This document shows positions 1 through 8,011 of a DNA stretch of 64,000 bases, one piece after another; position 1 is the stretch's first letter; each line of letters opens with the position of its first letter. Under the pieces are notes generated by a model. It saw only the letters and a list, made by a program, of their open reading frames with translations, made no database searches and was not told the origin of the DNA. Source of the stretch: CAVUDO01 sp963740255 (GTDB taxonomy: Bacteria; Actinomycetota; Actinomycetes; Mycobacteriales; Cryptosporangiaceae). The stretch spans positions 1,984,001 to 2,048,000 of the forward strand of contig CAVUDO010000002.1 in the NCBI GenBank assembly GCA_963740255.1. Direction: 5' to 3'. The translations under genes and the position numbers were made by a program.

Positions 1-1090
1 TGGCCGACTCGCCGGCAACGTCCGGAAGCTCGTCGGTGTCGCGCCTGGGGGCGCGGCGTTCGTAGCCGGTGGGACCCGGACCGTAGGTGGAACTCAGCCG
101 CGCGCCGGCCAGCGCGGTGCGCTGTGCGTCCCGGTCGCCTTCGAACGAGCCGGGCGGCGGCGTCACGCCGTAGGTGGCGCACCAGGCGCCGGGCGGCCGC
201 TGGGTGGCCCGGGCCTCCCCGTTGGACGGCGGCAGCTGCAGCGGGATGGGCGGCAGCGGCGGCGGTTCGTGCCCGGCGTCGGCCTCGGCTTGCAGCTCGG
301 AGGAGTCCTTCTCCTCGGCCATGCCGATCGGGCCCTGGCGCTGGGCGTTGAGGAACTGGCGGACCACCGGCTCCTGGCTGGTCAGCAGCATCTCGCGCGG
401 GCCGAACATCACCAGGTCGCGCCGGAACAGCAGGCCGATGTTGTCGGGCACGGTGCGGGCGGTGTTGATGTCGTGGGTGACGATGAGGAACGTCGCCGCG
501 GTCTGCTGGTTGAGGTCGACGATGAGCTGGTTGAGGTAGGCGGTGCGCACCGGGTCGAGGCCGGAGTCGGGCTCGTCGAACAGCACGATCTCGGGGTCGA
601 GCACCAGTGCGCGGGCTAAGCCGGCACGCTTGCGCATGCCCCCGGAGATCTCCCCGGGCAGCTTCTTCTCCGCCCCGACCAGCCCCACCATCTCCATCTT
701 CTCGTCGACGATCCGGCCGATCTCGTACTCGCTCTTCTTCGTGTGCTCGCGCAGCGGGAAGGCGATGTTGTCGTAGAGGTTCATCGAGCCGAACAGGGCG
801 CCGTCCTGGAACAGCACCCCGAACAGCTTCCGCACCTCATAGAGCTCGCGTTCGCCGAGCCGGGTGATGTCGCGGTCGTGGATGTGGATCGTGCCGGCCT
901 CGGGGCGGAGCAGGCCCACCAGGGTCTTGAGGAACACCGACTTGCCCGTGCCCGACGGGCCGAGGAGCACGGAGATCTCGCCGGCAGGCAGCGTGAAGCT
1001 GACGTCCGACCAGATCGTCTGGCGCCCGAAGGACTTGGTCAGCCCTTCGATCTGTACCTCGACGCCCACCCGGCACCGTCCCTCGGACAT
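1..1090 (-). CDS. Mce-type ABC transporter ATP-binding protein (Mkl/MceG/MlaF-like), 3' end outside window
   Basis: This is the ATPase subunit of an Mce-type lipid or sterol importer, acting on the inner face of the membrane with YrbE permeases encoded elsewhere. The N-terminal 240 residues form a full ABC domain: Walker A GPSGTGKS near residue 45, signature ISGGMRKRAGLARAL, Walker B IVLFDEPDSGLD and switch His in LIVTHD. The double Gly-Met signature is typical of MlaF/Mkl proteins. A long Pro/Gly-rich tail follows and runs off the left edge of the window with no stop. It lies downstream of rplL in the same direction, a placement also known in mycobacteria. The ATG at 1090 is used; a GTG at 1069 is an alternative start. 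Family assignment is firm; the cargo is inferred only from family. Confidence 0.9.
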   Translation of the reverse strand, partial: MSEGRCRVGVEVQIEGLTKSFGRQTIWSDVSFTLPAGEISVLLGPSGTGKSVFLKTLVGLLRPEAGTIHIHDRDITRLGERELYEVRKLFGVLFQDGALFGSMNLYDNIAFPLREHTKKSEYEIGRIVDEKMEMVGLVGAEKKLPGEISGGMRKRAGLARALVLDPEIVLFDEPDSGLDPVRTAYLNQLIVDLNQQTAATFLIVTHDINTARTVPDNIGLLFRRDLVMFGPREMLLTSQEPVVRQFLNAQRQGPIGMAEEKDSSELQAEADAGHEPPPLPPIPLQLPPSNGEARATQRPPGAWCATYGVTPPPGSFEGDRDAQRTALAGARLSSTYGPGPTGYERRAPRRDTDELPDVAGESA

Positions 1091-1228
1091 GTCACGGACC
1101 GGGGGTGGCCCCGGTCACATCCCGCCCAACGAGCAAAACTAACAGCGGTAACGGGCAGGAACGCTCGAAGCAACTCGCCGGCAATCTGAATGGGCAGCAT
1201 AGTCACGCGCCCCCGACCAGCACAGCAA

Positions 1229-1266
1229 GAGGGGCGCCCTTCCCAATCCTGGGATGGACGCCCCTC
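1229..1266 (-). terminator. rplL terminator hairpin
   Basis: Just after the rplL stop on the minus strand, an eight-base perfect stem (GAGGGGCG with CGCCCCTC) is extended by further pairs around a loop that itself contains a small stem. The following TCTTG is only weakly T-rich, as is common in high-GC actinomycetes. It would end the rplJ-rplL transcript before the ABC ATPase gene. Confidence 0.6.
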
Positions 1267-1285
1267 CGGCGTTCTCGGGCGGTGC

Positions 1286-1699
1286 CTACTTCGTGGACGC
1301 CGTGGCGCCCGCAGCCTCGAGCTGGGCCTTGGCCTTCTCGGCCGTCTCCTTGTTCACCTTCTCCAGGACGCTCTTGGGGGCGGCCTCCACCAGGTCCTTG
1401 GCCTCCTTCAGGCCCAGGCTGGTCAGCGCGCGCACCTCCTTGATGACCTGGATCTTCTTGTCGCCGGCTGCCTCGAGGATGACGTCGAACTCGTCCTGCT
1501 CCTCCGCGACCTCGGCGGCGGCGGCGCCACCGGTCGGCGCGGCCATCGCCACGGCCGGTGCGGCCGCCTTGACGTCGAAGGTGTCCTCGAAGACCTTCAC
1601 CAGCTCCGAGAGCTGGATCAGCGTCATTTTCTTGAATGCCTCGATCAGGACCTCGTTGTCGATCTCTTCGAGCAGTTCTTCCGTGGTGAGCTTCGCCAT
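1286..1699 (-). CDS. rplL: 50S ribosomal protein L7/L12
   Basis: L7/L12 forms the flexible stalk of the large ribosomal subunit and recruits and stimulates translation GTPases. The 137-residue product has the N-terminal dimerisation helix (MAKLTTEELLEEIDN), an Ala/Gly-rich hinge around residues 48-60 and the conserved C-terminal domain with KIQVIKEVRALTSLGLKEAK, the factor-binding surface. It follows rplJ with a gap of about 90 bases, as in nearly all bacteria, and is followed by a hairpin terminator. It is slightly longer than the usual 120-130 residues because of the hinge. Confidence 0.98.
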   Translation of the reverse strand: MAKLTTEELLEEIDNEVLIEAFKKMTLIQLSELVKVFEDTFDVKAAAPAVAMAAPTGGAAAAEVAEEQDEFDVILEAAGDKKIQVIKEVRALTSLGLKEAKDLVEAAPKSVLEKVNKETAEKAKAQLEAAGATASTK

Positions 1700-1792
1700 G
1701 TCGGGCGGTTCCTTTCGTCTTGGTCTCGGCAGTTCCTGCCGGGTTGTGGCATGGGTGTCGGTGGAGCCATGGCCAGGCAGCCGTTGGCCGGG

Positions 1793-2413
1793 TCAGGCCT
1801 CGGCGCCGGACTGCGCGGCGTCGGCCTGGGCGGTGTCAACCGTTTCGGCCTGGACCTCCGCAGGTGCGGCGGCGGCCGGAGGTGCCGCTGCTGCCTTCTT
1901 GTCCTGGAACGCGGCGAGCAGCCGGGCCAGCTGGGTGGCCGGAGCCGCGAACGTCGCCGCGGCCTGGCTGAGCTTGGCGACGAACGCGCCGGCCAGCTTG
2001 GCCAGCAGCACCTCGCGCGACTCGAGGTCGGCGAGCTTGCCGATCTCGGCCGGGCTGAGCAGCCTGCCGTCGAGCACGCCGCCCTTGATCACCAGGTGCG
2101 GATTCGCCTTGGCGAAGTCGCGCAGCCCCTTGGCCGCCTCGACCGGGTCGCCGTTGACGAACGCGATCGCCGTCGGACCGCTGAGCAGGGCGTCGAGCTC
2201 GGTGAGCCCGGCGTCGTGCGCGGCGATCTTGACCAGGGTGTTCTTGGTGACCGTGTACGACGTCTGGCGCCCGAGCGACCGGCGCAGCGTGGTCAGCTGA
2301 TCCATGCTCAGACCGCGGTACTCGGTCAGCACGGTGGCACTGGCCGTCCGGAAGTTCTCGGTCAGCTCGGCGACGGCGGCCGCCTTGTCGGGGCGCGCCT
2401 TCGTGTCAGCCAT
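1793..2413 (-). CDS. rplJ: 50S ribosomal protein L10
   Basis: L10 anchors the L7/L12 dimers to the ribosome, and free L10-L12 complex represses its own operon. The 206-residue protein starts at MADTKARPDKAAAVAELTEN, preceded by GGAGG six bases before the ATG. It contains the conserved TEYRGLSMDQL and YTVTKNTLVKIAA segments. The last 40 residues are an Ala/Pro-rich extension beyond the usual length of about 175, as in other actinomycetes. An in-frame reading continues far upstream but is non-coding leader. The gene is preceded by an L10-type leader and its own promoter. Confidence 0.97.
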   Translation of the reverse strand: MADTKARPDKAAAVAELTENFRTASATVLTEYRGLSMDQLTTLRRSLGRQTSYTVTKNTLVKIAAHDAGLTELDALLSGPTAIAFVNGDPVEAAKGLRDFAKANPHLVIKGGVLDGRLLSPAEIGKLADLESREVLLAKLAGAFVAKLSQAAATFAAPATQLARLLAAFQDKKAAAAPPAAAAPAEVQAETVDTAQADAAQSGAEA

Positions 2414-2429
2414 GGGCCTCCTCTCTCGT

Positions 2430-2612
2430 TCTCCTGGCTGGCGGGGACCGGCGAGACGAGAGACGCCCCGGCGCAGGGCGCACGGGGCGTGGTGGGCCGC
2501 GGCGAACCGCGGCGGCACAAGCGTCCGTCCAACCTGCGCGGGTCGCCCGCATCTCGGCGGGACCTTCAGCCGTGCGCGCACGGCGGCCAGCGGTCTTCGG
2601 TGGATAACTCCG
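2430..2612 (-). promoter_or_regulatory. L10 (rplJ) mRNA leader, autoregulatory
   Basis: The untranslated stretch ahead of rplJ contains, on the minus strand, CGAAGACCGCTGGCCG followed later by GAAGGTCCCG and GCGACCCGCGCAGG, resembling the L10 leader that binds the L10-(L12) complex in many bacteria. It lies between the promoter at 2616-2645 and the rplJ start. I recognise it by these segments and by position; I could not score it against a covariance model, and the exact ends are approximate. Confidence 0.6.
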
Positions 2613-2615
2613 GCC

Positions 2616-2645
2616 AGCGTACGGGCCGCCACGCTGGTCCGCCAA
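2616..2645 (-). promoter_or_regulatory. Predicted sigma-70-type promoter for rplJ-rplL
   Basis: On the minus strand TTGGCG (plus 2640-2645) and TACGCT (plus 2616-2621) are separated by 18 bases, a good match to actinobacterial vegetative promoters. It lies just upstream of the L10 leader and downstream of the rplA terminator, which is where a separate rplJ-rplL promoter is expected. Confidence 0.6.
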
Positions 2646-2691
2646 ATCACCGCGTCGGCTGAACCGTCTTGCGGGTACAGGGCGAGACGCC

Positions 2692-2727
2692 GACGGGCGG
2701 CACCCCCGGCGCGGGGTGCCGCCCGTC
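2692..2727 (-). terminator. rplA terminator hairpin
   Basis: A perfect 15-base stem (minus strand GACGGGCGGCACCCC pairing with its complement) with a 6-base loop lies about 17 bases after the rplA stop. There is no T tract, as is usual for high-GC terminators. It separates rplK-rplA from the rplJ promoter. Confidence 0.75.
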
Positions 2728-2743
2728 GGGACGGCGGGGAGGG

Positions 2744-3466
2744 TCAGCCCTGGGCGGGCTGGTCCTCGTCGAGCAGGTTGCGGGAGCGGTTGGGGTCGAC
2801 CGGGATGCCGGGGCCCATGGTCGTGGTGAAGGTGACCTTCTTCAGGTACTTCCCCTTGGACGAGCTGGGCTTGGCGCGCGTCACCTCGTCGAGGGCCGCC
2901 GCGTAGTTCTCCACCAGCTGGGTGTCGTCGAAGCTGGACTTGCCGATGACCAGGTGCAGGTTGGCCTGCTTGTCCACCCGGAAGTTGATCTTGCCGCCCT
3001 TGATGTCGGCGACGGCCTTGCCGACGTCCACGGTGACCGTGCCGGTCTTGGGGTTGGGCATCAGGCCGCGCGGGCCCAGGATCCGCGCGATCTTGCCGAC
3101 CTTGGACATCTGGTCCGGGGTGGCGATCGCGGCGTCGAAGTCGAGCCAGCCGCCCTGGATCTTCTCGATCAGGTCGGCCGAGCCCACGGCGTCCGCACCA
3201 GCGGCCTCGGCCTCGGCGGCCTTGTCGCCGGTGGCGAATACGATCACGCGGGCGGTCTTGCCGGTGCCGTGCGGCAGGTTGACCGTGCCGCGGACGATCT
3301 GGTCGGCCTTGCGCGGGTCGACGCCCAGGCGCATGGCGACCTCGACGGTCGCGTCGTACTTGACGGTGCTGGTGGTCTTCGCCAACCGCGCCGCCTCCAG
3401 CGGGCTGTAGAACTTCTCGCGGTCGATCGCCTCGGCGGCCTTCCGGTATGCCTTGCTGCGCTTCAC
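2744..3466 (-). CDS. rplA: 50S ribosomal protein L1
   Basis: L1 forms the mobile L1 stalk beside the E site and helps release deacylated tRNA. The 240-residue protein begins MKRSKAYRKAAEAIDREKFY and carries the family hallmarks ARILGPRGLMPNPKTGTV and the C-terminal TTTMGPGIPVD segment. Length matches the family (230-240). It lies about 90 bases downstream of rplK in the same direction and is followed by a strong hairpin. Confidence 0.98.
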   Translation of the reverse strand: MKRSKAYRKAAEAIDREKFYSPLEAARLAKTTSTVKYDATVEVAMRLGVDPRKADQIVRGTVNLPHGTGKTARVIVFATGDKAAEAEAAGADAVGSADLIEKIQGGWLDFDAAIATPDQMSKVGKIARILGPRGLMPNPKTGTVTVDVGKAVADIKGGKINFRVDKQANLHLVIGKSSFDDTQLVENYAAALDEVTRAKPSSSKGKYLKKVTFTTTMGPGIPVDPNRSRNLLDEDQPAQG

Positions 3467-3556
3467 GCCTGTCCTCCAGTAGATCGGATGGTTCGTGGTT
3501 CCACGGGCCAGCGCGTGGCCCTCCCACGGGATCCGGGTCGGCGACCCGGCTGACGG

Positions 3557-3991
3557 TTACGCCCTGACGGTGATGCCCATGCTGCGGGCCGTCCCGGCGA
3601 TGATCTTCTCGGCCTGGTCGAGGTCGTTGGCGTTGAGGTCGACCATCTTGCTCTCGGCGATGGCACGGACCTGCTCGCGGGTGACCGTCGCGACCTTGGT
3701 CTTGTGCGGCTCGCCGGAACCCTTCTCGACACCGGCGGCCTTGAGCAGCAGGCGCGCGGCCGGCGGGGTCTTGGTGACGAATGTGAACGAGCGGTCCTCG
3801 TACACCGAGATCTCGACCGGCACGACGTCGCCGCGCTGCGATTCGGTGGCGGCGTTGTAGGCCTTGCAGAACTCCATGATGTTCACGCCGTGCTGACCGA
3901 GCGCCGGACCGACCGGCGGCGCCGGGGTGGCCGCGCCGGCATTGATCTGCAGCTTGATGATCGCGGAGAGCTTCTTCTTCTTCGGAGCCAT
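3557..3991 (-). CDS. rplK: 50S ribosomal protein L11
   Basis: L11 is part of the GTPase-associated centre at the base of the L7/L12 stalk, needed for factor binding and for RelA activation. The 144-residue sequence shows the Lys-rich start, the PAPPVGPALGQHGVNIMEF motif of the N-terminal domain with its conserved prolines, and the C-terminal rRNA-binding domain ending in GTARSMGITV. It is the expected length and sits between nusG and rplA. Confidence 0.98.
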   Translation of the reverse strand: MAPKKKKLSAIIKLQINAGAATPAPPVGPALGQHGVNIMEFCKAYNAATESQRGDVVPVEISVYEDRSFTFVTKTPPAARLLLKAAGVEKGSGEPHKTKVATVTREQVRAIAESKMVDLNANDLDQAEKIIAGTARSMGITVRA

Positions 3992-4071
3992 TGTCTACCT
4001 GGGCTTTCTGAGGGATTTCTCGTGCCGTGGCGGCGTTCGGTCCGGACCGCCGGGGGTCGGGTGGGCAGCGG

Positions 4072-4920
4072 TCAGATCTTGGAGACCTGGTTGAAGTTGA
4101 GTTCGACCGGTGTCTCGCGGCCGAAGATCGAGACCAGCACCTTGAGCTTCTGGGCGTCCGGGTGGATCTCGCTGATGCTGGCCGGGAGCGTCGCGAACGG
4201 GCCCTCGGTGACGGTGACCGCGTCGCCGATCTCGAAGTCGACGACCCGCACCTGCACCTTGGCCTGCTTCTCGACGGCTGGCGCGAGGATCTTGAGCACC
4301 TCGTCGAGGCTGAGCGGGGTCGGCCGGTCGGCCCGCGAGGTGGCGCCGACGAAGCCCGTGACGCCCGGGGTGTTGCGCACGGCGGACCACGACTCGGGCG
4401 TCAGTTCCATCCGCACCAGGACGTAGCCCGGCCACATCTTGGCCTGCACCTGCTGGCGCTTGCCGTTCTTGACCTCGGTGATCTCCTGGGTGGGGACCTC
4501 GATCTGGAAGATGAAGTCCTCGACGTTGAGCGAGGTGATCCGGCTCTCCAGGTTGGTCTTCACCTTGTTCTCGTAGCCCGCGTAGGAGTGGACGACGTAC
4601 CACTCGCCGGGTGCGATCCGCAGGGCCTGCCGGAGCTCGTCGAGCGGGTCTTCCTCCGGTTCGGGTTCGGCGGCCTCCGCGGCAGCCGCGTCGTCCGGCG
4701 AAGCCGCCTCGTCCACGGAGGCCGTGCCGTCCGGGTCCACGGAGGCCATGCCGTCCGGGTCCACGGAGGCCGTGCCGTCCGGCGAGGCGTCGCCCTCCGG
4801 CGCGGAGGCGGGCTCTCCGGTCGGATCAGCCTCAGCCGGCGCCGCCTCGGCGACATCCGTCGCGGCAGGGCCGGTCACCCCCTCGTCGGAGGGGCGGCTG
4901 TTCTCGTCGAAGTCGGACAC
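4072..4920 (-). CDS. nusG: Transcription termination/antitermination factor NusG
   Basis: NusG binds RNA polymerase, modulates pausing and couples transcription to translation. Residues 1-110 form an acidic, low-complexity extension containing three copies of an eight-residue unit (consensus DPDGTASV). The NGN domain follows (GEWYVVHSYAGYENKVK, then MWPGYVLVRMEL) and the C-terminal KOW domain (IGDAVTVTEGPFATLPASI). At 282 residues it is longer than the 180-residue E. coli form; N-terminal extensions are known in actinobacteria. It starts at GTG 4920, 81 bases after secE, consistent with a secE-nusG transcript. Confidence 0.97.
   Translation of the reverse strand: MSDFDENSRPSDEGVTGPAATDVAEAAPAEADPTGEPASAPEGDASPDGTASVDPDGMASVDPDGTASVDEAASPDDAAAAEAAEPEPEEDPLDELRQALRIAPGEWYVVHSYAGYENKVKTNLESRITSLNVEDFIFQIEVPTQEITEVKNGKRQQVQAKMWPGYVLVRMELTPESWSAVRNTPGVTGFVGATSRADRPTPLSLDEVLKILAPAVEKQAKVQVRVVDFEIGDAVTVTEGPFATLPASISEIHPDAQKLKVLVSIFGRETPVELNFNQVSKI
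4711..4782 (-). repeat. Three tandem 24-bp repeats inside nusG
   Basis: Units at 4711-4734, 4735-4758 and 4759-4782 differ by a single base (Thr versus Met codon). Each encodes eight residues of the acidic N-terminal extension of NusG. Being a multiple of three, a gain or loss of units keeps the reading frame. Confidence 0.9.
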
Positions 4921-5001
4921 GCGCGGGCTCTTCTCTGTTTGTTCGCGATGGACCTGGGTGCGGCGCGGCGGAGCGACCGCACCCGACGGGCGGTGGAGGC
5001 G

Positions 5002-5337
5002 TCAGGTTCCGGTACTACCGCCGAATGCCCAGCTGACCGCCCTGGCGAAACCGACGTCGAGCAGCCAGACGAGGCTGACCACGACCGCGACGAAGATGAT
5101 CACGACCGTGGTGTAGGTGATCAGCTCCTTGCGGGTCGGCCAGATCACCTTGCGGAGCTCGGCGACGACCTCGCGGACGAACCGGATGAGCCGTGAGATC
5201 GGGTTGGTGCGCCGCGTCCTGGCTTCCTTGCCGCCGGACTTCTTGACGTCCTTCCCGGAGGTCTTCGGCTTGGCGGCGCTCTTGGAGCGCGCCGAAGACC
5301 GCTCTGCAGCCTCGGCGTTCGCCTTACTGTCGGCCAC
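5002..5337 (-). CDS. secE: Preprotein translocase subunit SecE
   Basis: SecE clamps the SecY channel of the general secretion machinery. The 111-residue product has a Lys/Ala-rich cytoplasmic N-terminus, the conserved amphipathic segment (RLIRFVREVVAELRKVIWPTRKEL) ahead of one membrane helix (VVIIFVAVVVSLVWLLDVGF), and a short tail. The WPTRKEL motif is diagnostic. Start is GTG at 5337. It lies 45 bases downstream of tRNA-Trp and upstream of nusG, the standard actinobacterial order. Confidence 0.96.
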   Translation of the reverse strand: MADSKANAEAAERSSARSKSAAKPKTSGKDVKKSGGKEARTRRTNPISRLIRFVREVVAELRKVIWPTRKELITYTTVVIIFVAVVVSLVWLLDVGFARAVSWAFGGSTGT

Positions 5338-5382
5338 CGCTCGACCTCTTCCGTCTCGTTCCGCGAGTGTTCCCGTCCGGCG

Positions 5383-5455
<73 letters not shown>

Positions 5456-5788
5456 CGATGCCGTGCCGACGGCCCGGCTGTACCGCTCGTACCGTGCTGA
5501 CGCACGGCCCTACCGCTGTGTTCCGTGCCGACGCGCGGCCGTGCTCGTCGGTGCCGAGGGCACAAACGTCGCCGTGCGAGCGGCACGCTGGGACGTACGC
5601 GCCAACCCACCGGGACCGACAGTCGGGCACGACAGGTAAGGCGTCGACACGCCCCAGGCATGCGAGTGTACTCCCGGGCCGGCCCGATCTCCCAATCACC
5701 GGGCTCGGCCGGCGGGTGCGGCCAGGGCAGGCGCGTCGGGCCCGAAACCGGTCCCCGCTTTCGCGCGCCCTTCTGCGAGCATGGAGCC
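5456..5788. other. Divergent intergenic region between tRNA-Trp and the aminotransferase gene
   Basis: This 333-base stretch separates tRNA-Trp (minus) from the aminotransferase (plus) and must hold both promoters. Short degenerate repeats such as CCGTGC and GACGCNCGGC recur between 5460 and 5560. I see no convincing coding sequence, hairpin terminator or additional RNA gene here. Confidence 0.4.
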
Positions 5789-7036
5789 ATGACCGCCCTG
5801 AACACCCCCACGACCGCTCCCCGTCCCAGCCAGCCCGCCCGCCGGATCTCCGCCCGGGTCGGCAGCATCGCCGAGTCGGCCACCCTCGCGGTGGACGCCC
5901 GCGCCAAGGCCCTCAAGGCCGCCGGCCGGCCCGTGATCGGCTTCGGCGCCGGGGAACCCGACTTCCCGACGCCCGACTACATCGTCGCCGCCGCGGCCGC
6001 TGCCTGCGCCGACCCGAAGAACCACCGCTACACCCCGGCCGCCGGCCTGCCCGAGCTGCGCGAGGCCGTCGCCGCCAAGACGCTCCGCGACACGGGCGTC
6101 GCCGTGAAGCCGTCCCAGGTGCTCGTCACCAACGGGGGCAAGCAGGCGGTGTACGAGGCGTTCGCGACCCTGCTGGACGACGGTGACGAGGTGGTCCTGC
6201 CGGCGCCGTACTGGACCACGTACCCCGAGGCGATCCGGTTGGCCGGCGGCGTCCCGGTGGACGTGGTGGCCGACGAGAGCCAGGGCTACCTGGTCACCGT
6301 GGAGCAGCTCGAGGCGGCCCGGACGCCGCGCACCAGGGCGCTGCTGTTCTGCTCGCCGTCCAACCCGACCGGCTCGGTGTACTCCCCCGCCGAGGTCGAG
6401 GCGATCGGCCGGTGGGCGCTGGAGCACGGCATCTGGGTGGTCACCGACGAGATCTACGAGCACCTGGTGTACGGCGACGCGGAGTTCGTGTCGGTCCTCG
6501 CGGCGGTGCCGGAGCTGGCCGACCAGACGGTGATCCTGAACGGCGTGGCCAAGACCTACGCCATGACCGGTTGGCGGGTCGGCTGGATGATCGGCCCGGC
6601 CGACGTGGTCAGGGCCGCCGCCAACCTCCAGTCGCACGCCACCTCCAACGTCTGCAACGTCGCGCAGCGGGCCGCCCTGGCGGCGGTCTCCGGCGATCTC
6701 ACGGCGGTGGCGGAGATGCGCACCGCCTTCGACCGGCGGCGGCAGACCATCGTGCGGATGCTGAACGAGATCGACGGCGTCGTGTGCCCCGAGCCGCAGG
6801 GGGCGTTCTACGTCTACCCGTCGGTGAAGGCGCTGCTGGGCCGGGAGATCCGGGGCCGGCGGCCGGCGTCGTCCGCGGAGCTGGCCGAGCTGATCCTGGA
6901 GGAGGCCGAGGTCGCGCTGGTGCCCGGCGAGGCGTTCGGCACTCCCGGCTACCTGCGGCTGTCCTACGCGCTGGGCGACGACGACCTGGTCGAGGGCGTG
7001 TCCCGGCTGCAGAAGCTGCTCGCCGAGGCGCGGTAA
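5789..7036 (+). CDS. aspC: Pyridoxal-phosphate aspartate aminotransferase (class I)
   Basis: It catalyses transfer of the amino group between aspartate and 2-oxoglutarate in the cytoplasm, supplying oxaloacetate or aspartate. The 415-residue protein has the fold-type I signature: GAGEPDFPTP near residue 55, NGGKQAVYEAF, the CSPSNPTGSVY loop, VTDEIYEHLVY, and the PLP-binding lysine in VAKTYAMTGWRVGW. Arg in YLRLSYA binds the substrate carboxylate. The start at ATG 5789 was chosen because residues before it are low complexity; the nearest GGAG is too close to be a good ribosome site, so the start is not certain. It faces tRNA-Trp. Some actinobacterial members accept prephenate; that cannot be excluded. 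Confidence 0.93.
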   Translation: MTALNTPTTAPRPSQPARRISARVGSIAESATLAVDARAKALKAAGRPVIGFGAGEPDFPTPDYIVAAAAAACADPKNHRYTPAAGLPELREAVAAKTLRDTGVAVKPSQVLVTNGGKQAVYEAFATLLDDGDEVVLPAPYWTTYPEAIRLAGGVPVDVVADESQGYLVTVEQLEAARTPRTRALLFCSPSNPTGSVYSPAEVEAIGRWALEHGIWVVTDEIYEHLVYGDAEFVSVLAAVPELADQTVILNGVAKTYAMTGWRVGWMIGPADVVRAAANLQSHATSNVCNVAQRAALAAVSGDLTAVAEMRTAFDRRRQTIVRMLNEIDGVVCPEPQGAFYVYPSVKALLGREIRGRRPASSAELAELILEEAEVALVPGEAFGTPGYLRLSYALGDDDLVEGVSRLQKLLAEAR

Positions 7037-7099
7037 GGCCCAACCGGAGCGTTCTCCGGCGGCCGGCCTGGACGTGGCCGGCCGCCGGGGATGTCGGGC

Positions 7100-7528
7100 T
7101 CAGACGAGCTGGACCACCGCACGGGCCTTGCCGAGTACCTTCTCCCCCGCCGAAGTCGCGGTCAGTTCCACCAGCACCCGGCGGTCGTCCTGCTTCTCCT
7201 TCACCACGCCGGACACCGTCACCACCGCACCGCGGTCGTCGTCGGGCACCACCACGGGGCGGGTGAACCGCACGCCGTACTCGACCACGGCTCCGGGGTC
7301 GCCCGCCCAGTCGGTGACCACCCGCCCGGCCTGCGACATGGTGAACATGCCGTGCGCGATCACGTCGGGCAGGCCGACCGCCCTGGCGACCCGCTCGTTC
7401 CAGTGGATGACGTTGAAGTCGCCGGACGCACCCGCGTACTGCACGAGCGTGGCCCGCTGGACCCCGAAGTCGCGCCCGGGCAGCACCTGCCCGACCTCCA
7501 CCTCGTCGTACCTCACCGTCGCGGCCAT
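7100..7528 (-). CDS. MaoC-like (R)-specific enoyl hydratase, HadB-type
   Basis: A 142-residue single hotdog-fold protein of the MaoC family, which hydrates or dehydrates 3-hydroxyacyl thioesters. The catalytic Asp and His lie in ASGDFNVIHWNERVARAVGL, followed by VIAHGMFTMSQ, both typical of the family. It starts at the base following the stop of the next upstream gene, a FAS1-like dehydratase domain protein. In mycobacteria the matching pair HadA/HadB forms the heterodimeric dehydratase of FAS-II and also lies between rpmG and secE-nusG. An analogous heterodimer is likely here; the acyl substrate is unknown. Confidence 0.9.
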   Translation of the reverse strand: MAATVRYDEVEVGQVLPGRDFGVQRATLVQYAGASGDFNVIHWNERVARAVGLPDVIAHGMFTMSQAGRVVTDWAGDPGAVVEYGVRFTRPVVVPDDDRGAVVTVSGVVKEKQDDRRVLVELTATSAGEKVLGKARAVVQLV

Positions 7529-8011
7529 CTAGCTCGCCTCCCTGGCGGTGCCCGCGGTGCCGCGGGCCACGAGCGTCGTGTGGACGGTGACCACATGCTC
7601 CGACGGGTCCGCGCCGCCGTCCTCGGTGCGGACGTCGAACCGGACGCTCAGGATGTCGTTGCCGGCCACCGCCCGGATGTTCTCCACGGTGGTGTCGCAG
7701 ACCAGCCGGTCGCCGGCCCGGACCGGCCGGGTGTAGGTGAAGCGCTGCTCGCCGTGCACCACCCGGGTGAAGTCCAGACCCAACTCCGGGTCGGTGACCA
7801 GGTGCGCGGCGGCCCGGTCGACGAAAACGTTCGGAAACGTCGGCGGAGCGATCACGTCGGGGTGGCCGAGCTCGCGGGCGGCCGTGGGATCGAGGTACGC
7901 GGGGTGGTGGTCGCCGATCGCCCGGGCGAACTCCGCGATCTTCTCCCGGCCCACCTCGTAGGGGGCGCTGGCCGGCAGCGTCCGGCCGACGAACGTCGCG
8001 TCCAGCGCCAT
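7529..8011 (-). CDS. MaoC N-terminal-like dehydratase subunit, HadA-type
   Basis: The product of about 160 residues belongs to the FAS1-like/MaoC N-terminal dehydratase group. It has the IAEFARAIGDHHPAYLD segment near the start and VIAPPTFPNVF, and lacks a full catalytic Asp/His set, which in HadA-type dimers is supplied by the partner. The start at ATG 8011 overlaps the upstream dehydrogenase stop as TGATG, indicating translational coupling; a GTG one codon earlier is also possible. With the next gene it probably forms a heterodimeric dehydratase. Confidence 0.88.
   Translation of the reverse strand: MALDATFVGRTLPASAPYEVGREKIAEFARAIGDHHPAYLDPTAARELGHPDVIAPPTFPNVFVDRAAAHLVTDPELGLDFTRVVHGEQRFTYTRPVRAGDRLVCDTTVENIRAVAGNDILSVRFDVRTEDGGADPSEHVVTVHTTLVARGTAGTAREAS

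Noticed and set aside
1190..2662. Open frame of about 490 codons on the plus strand over rplL and rplJ
   Set aside because: Antisense to ribosomal protein genes, low-complexity product.
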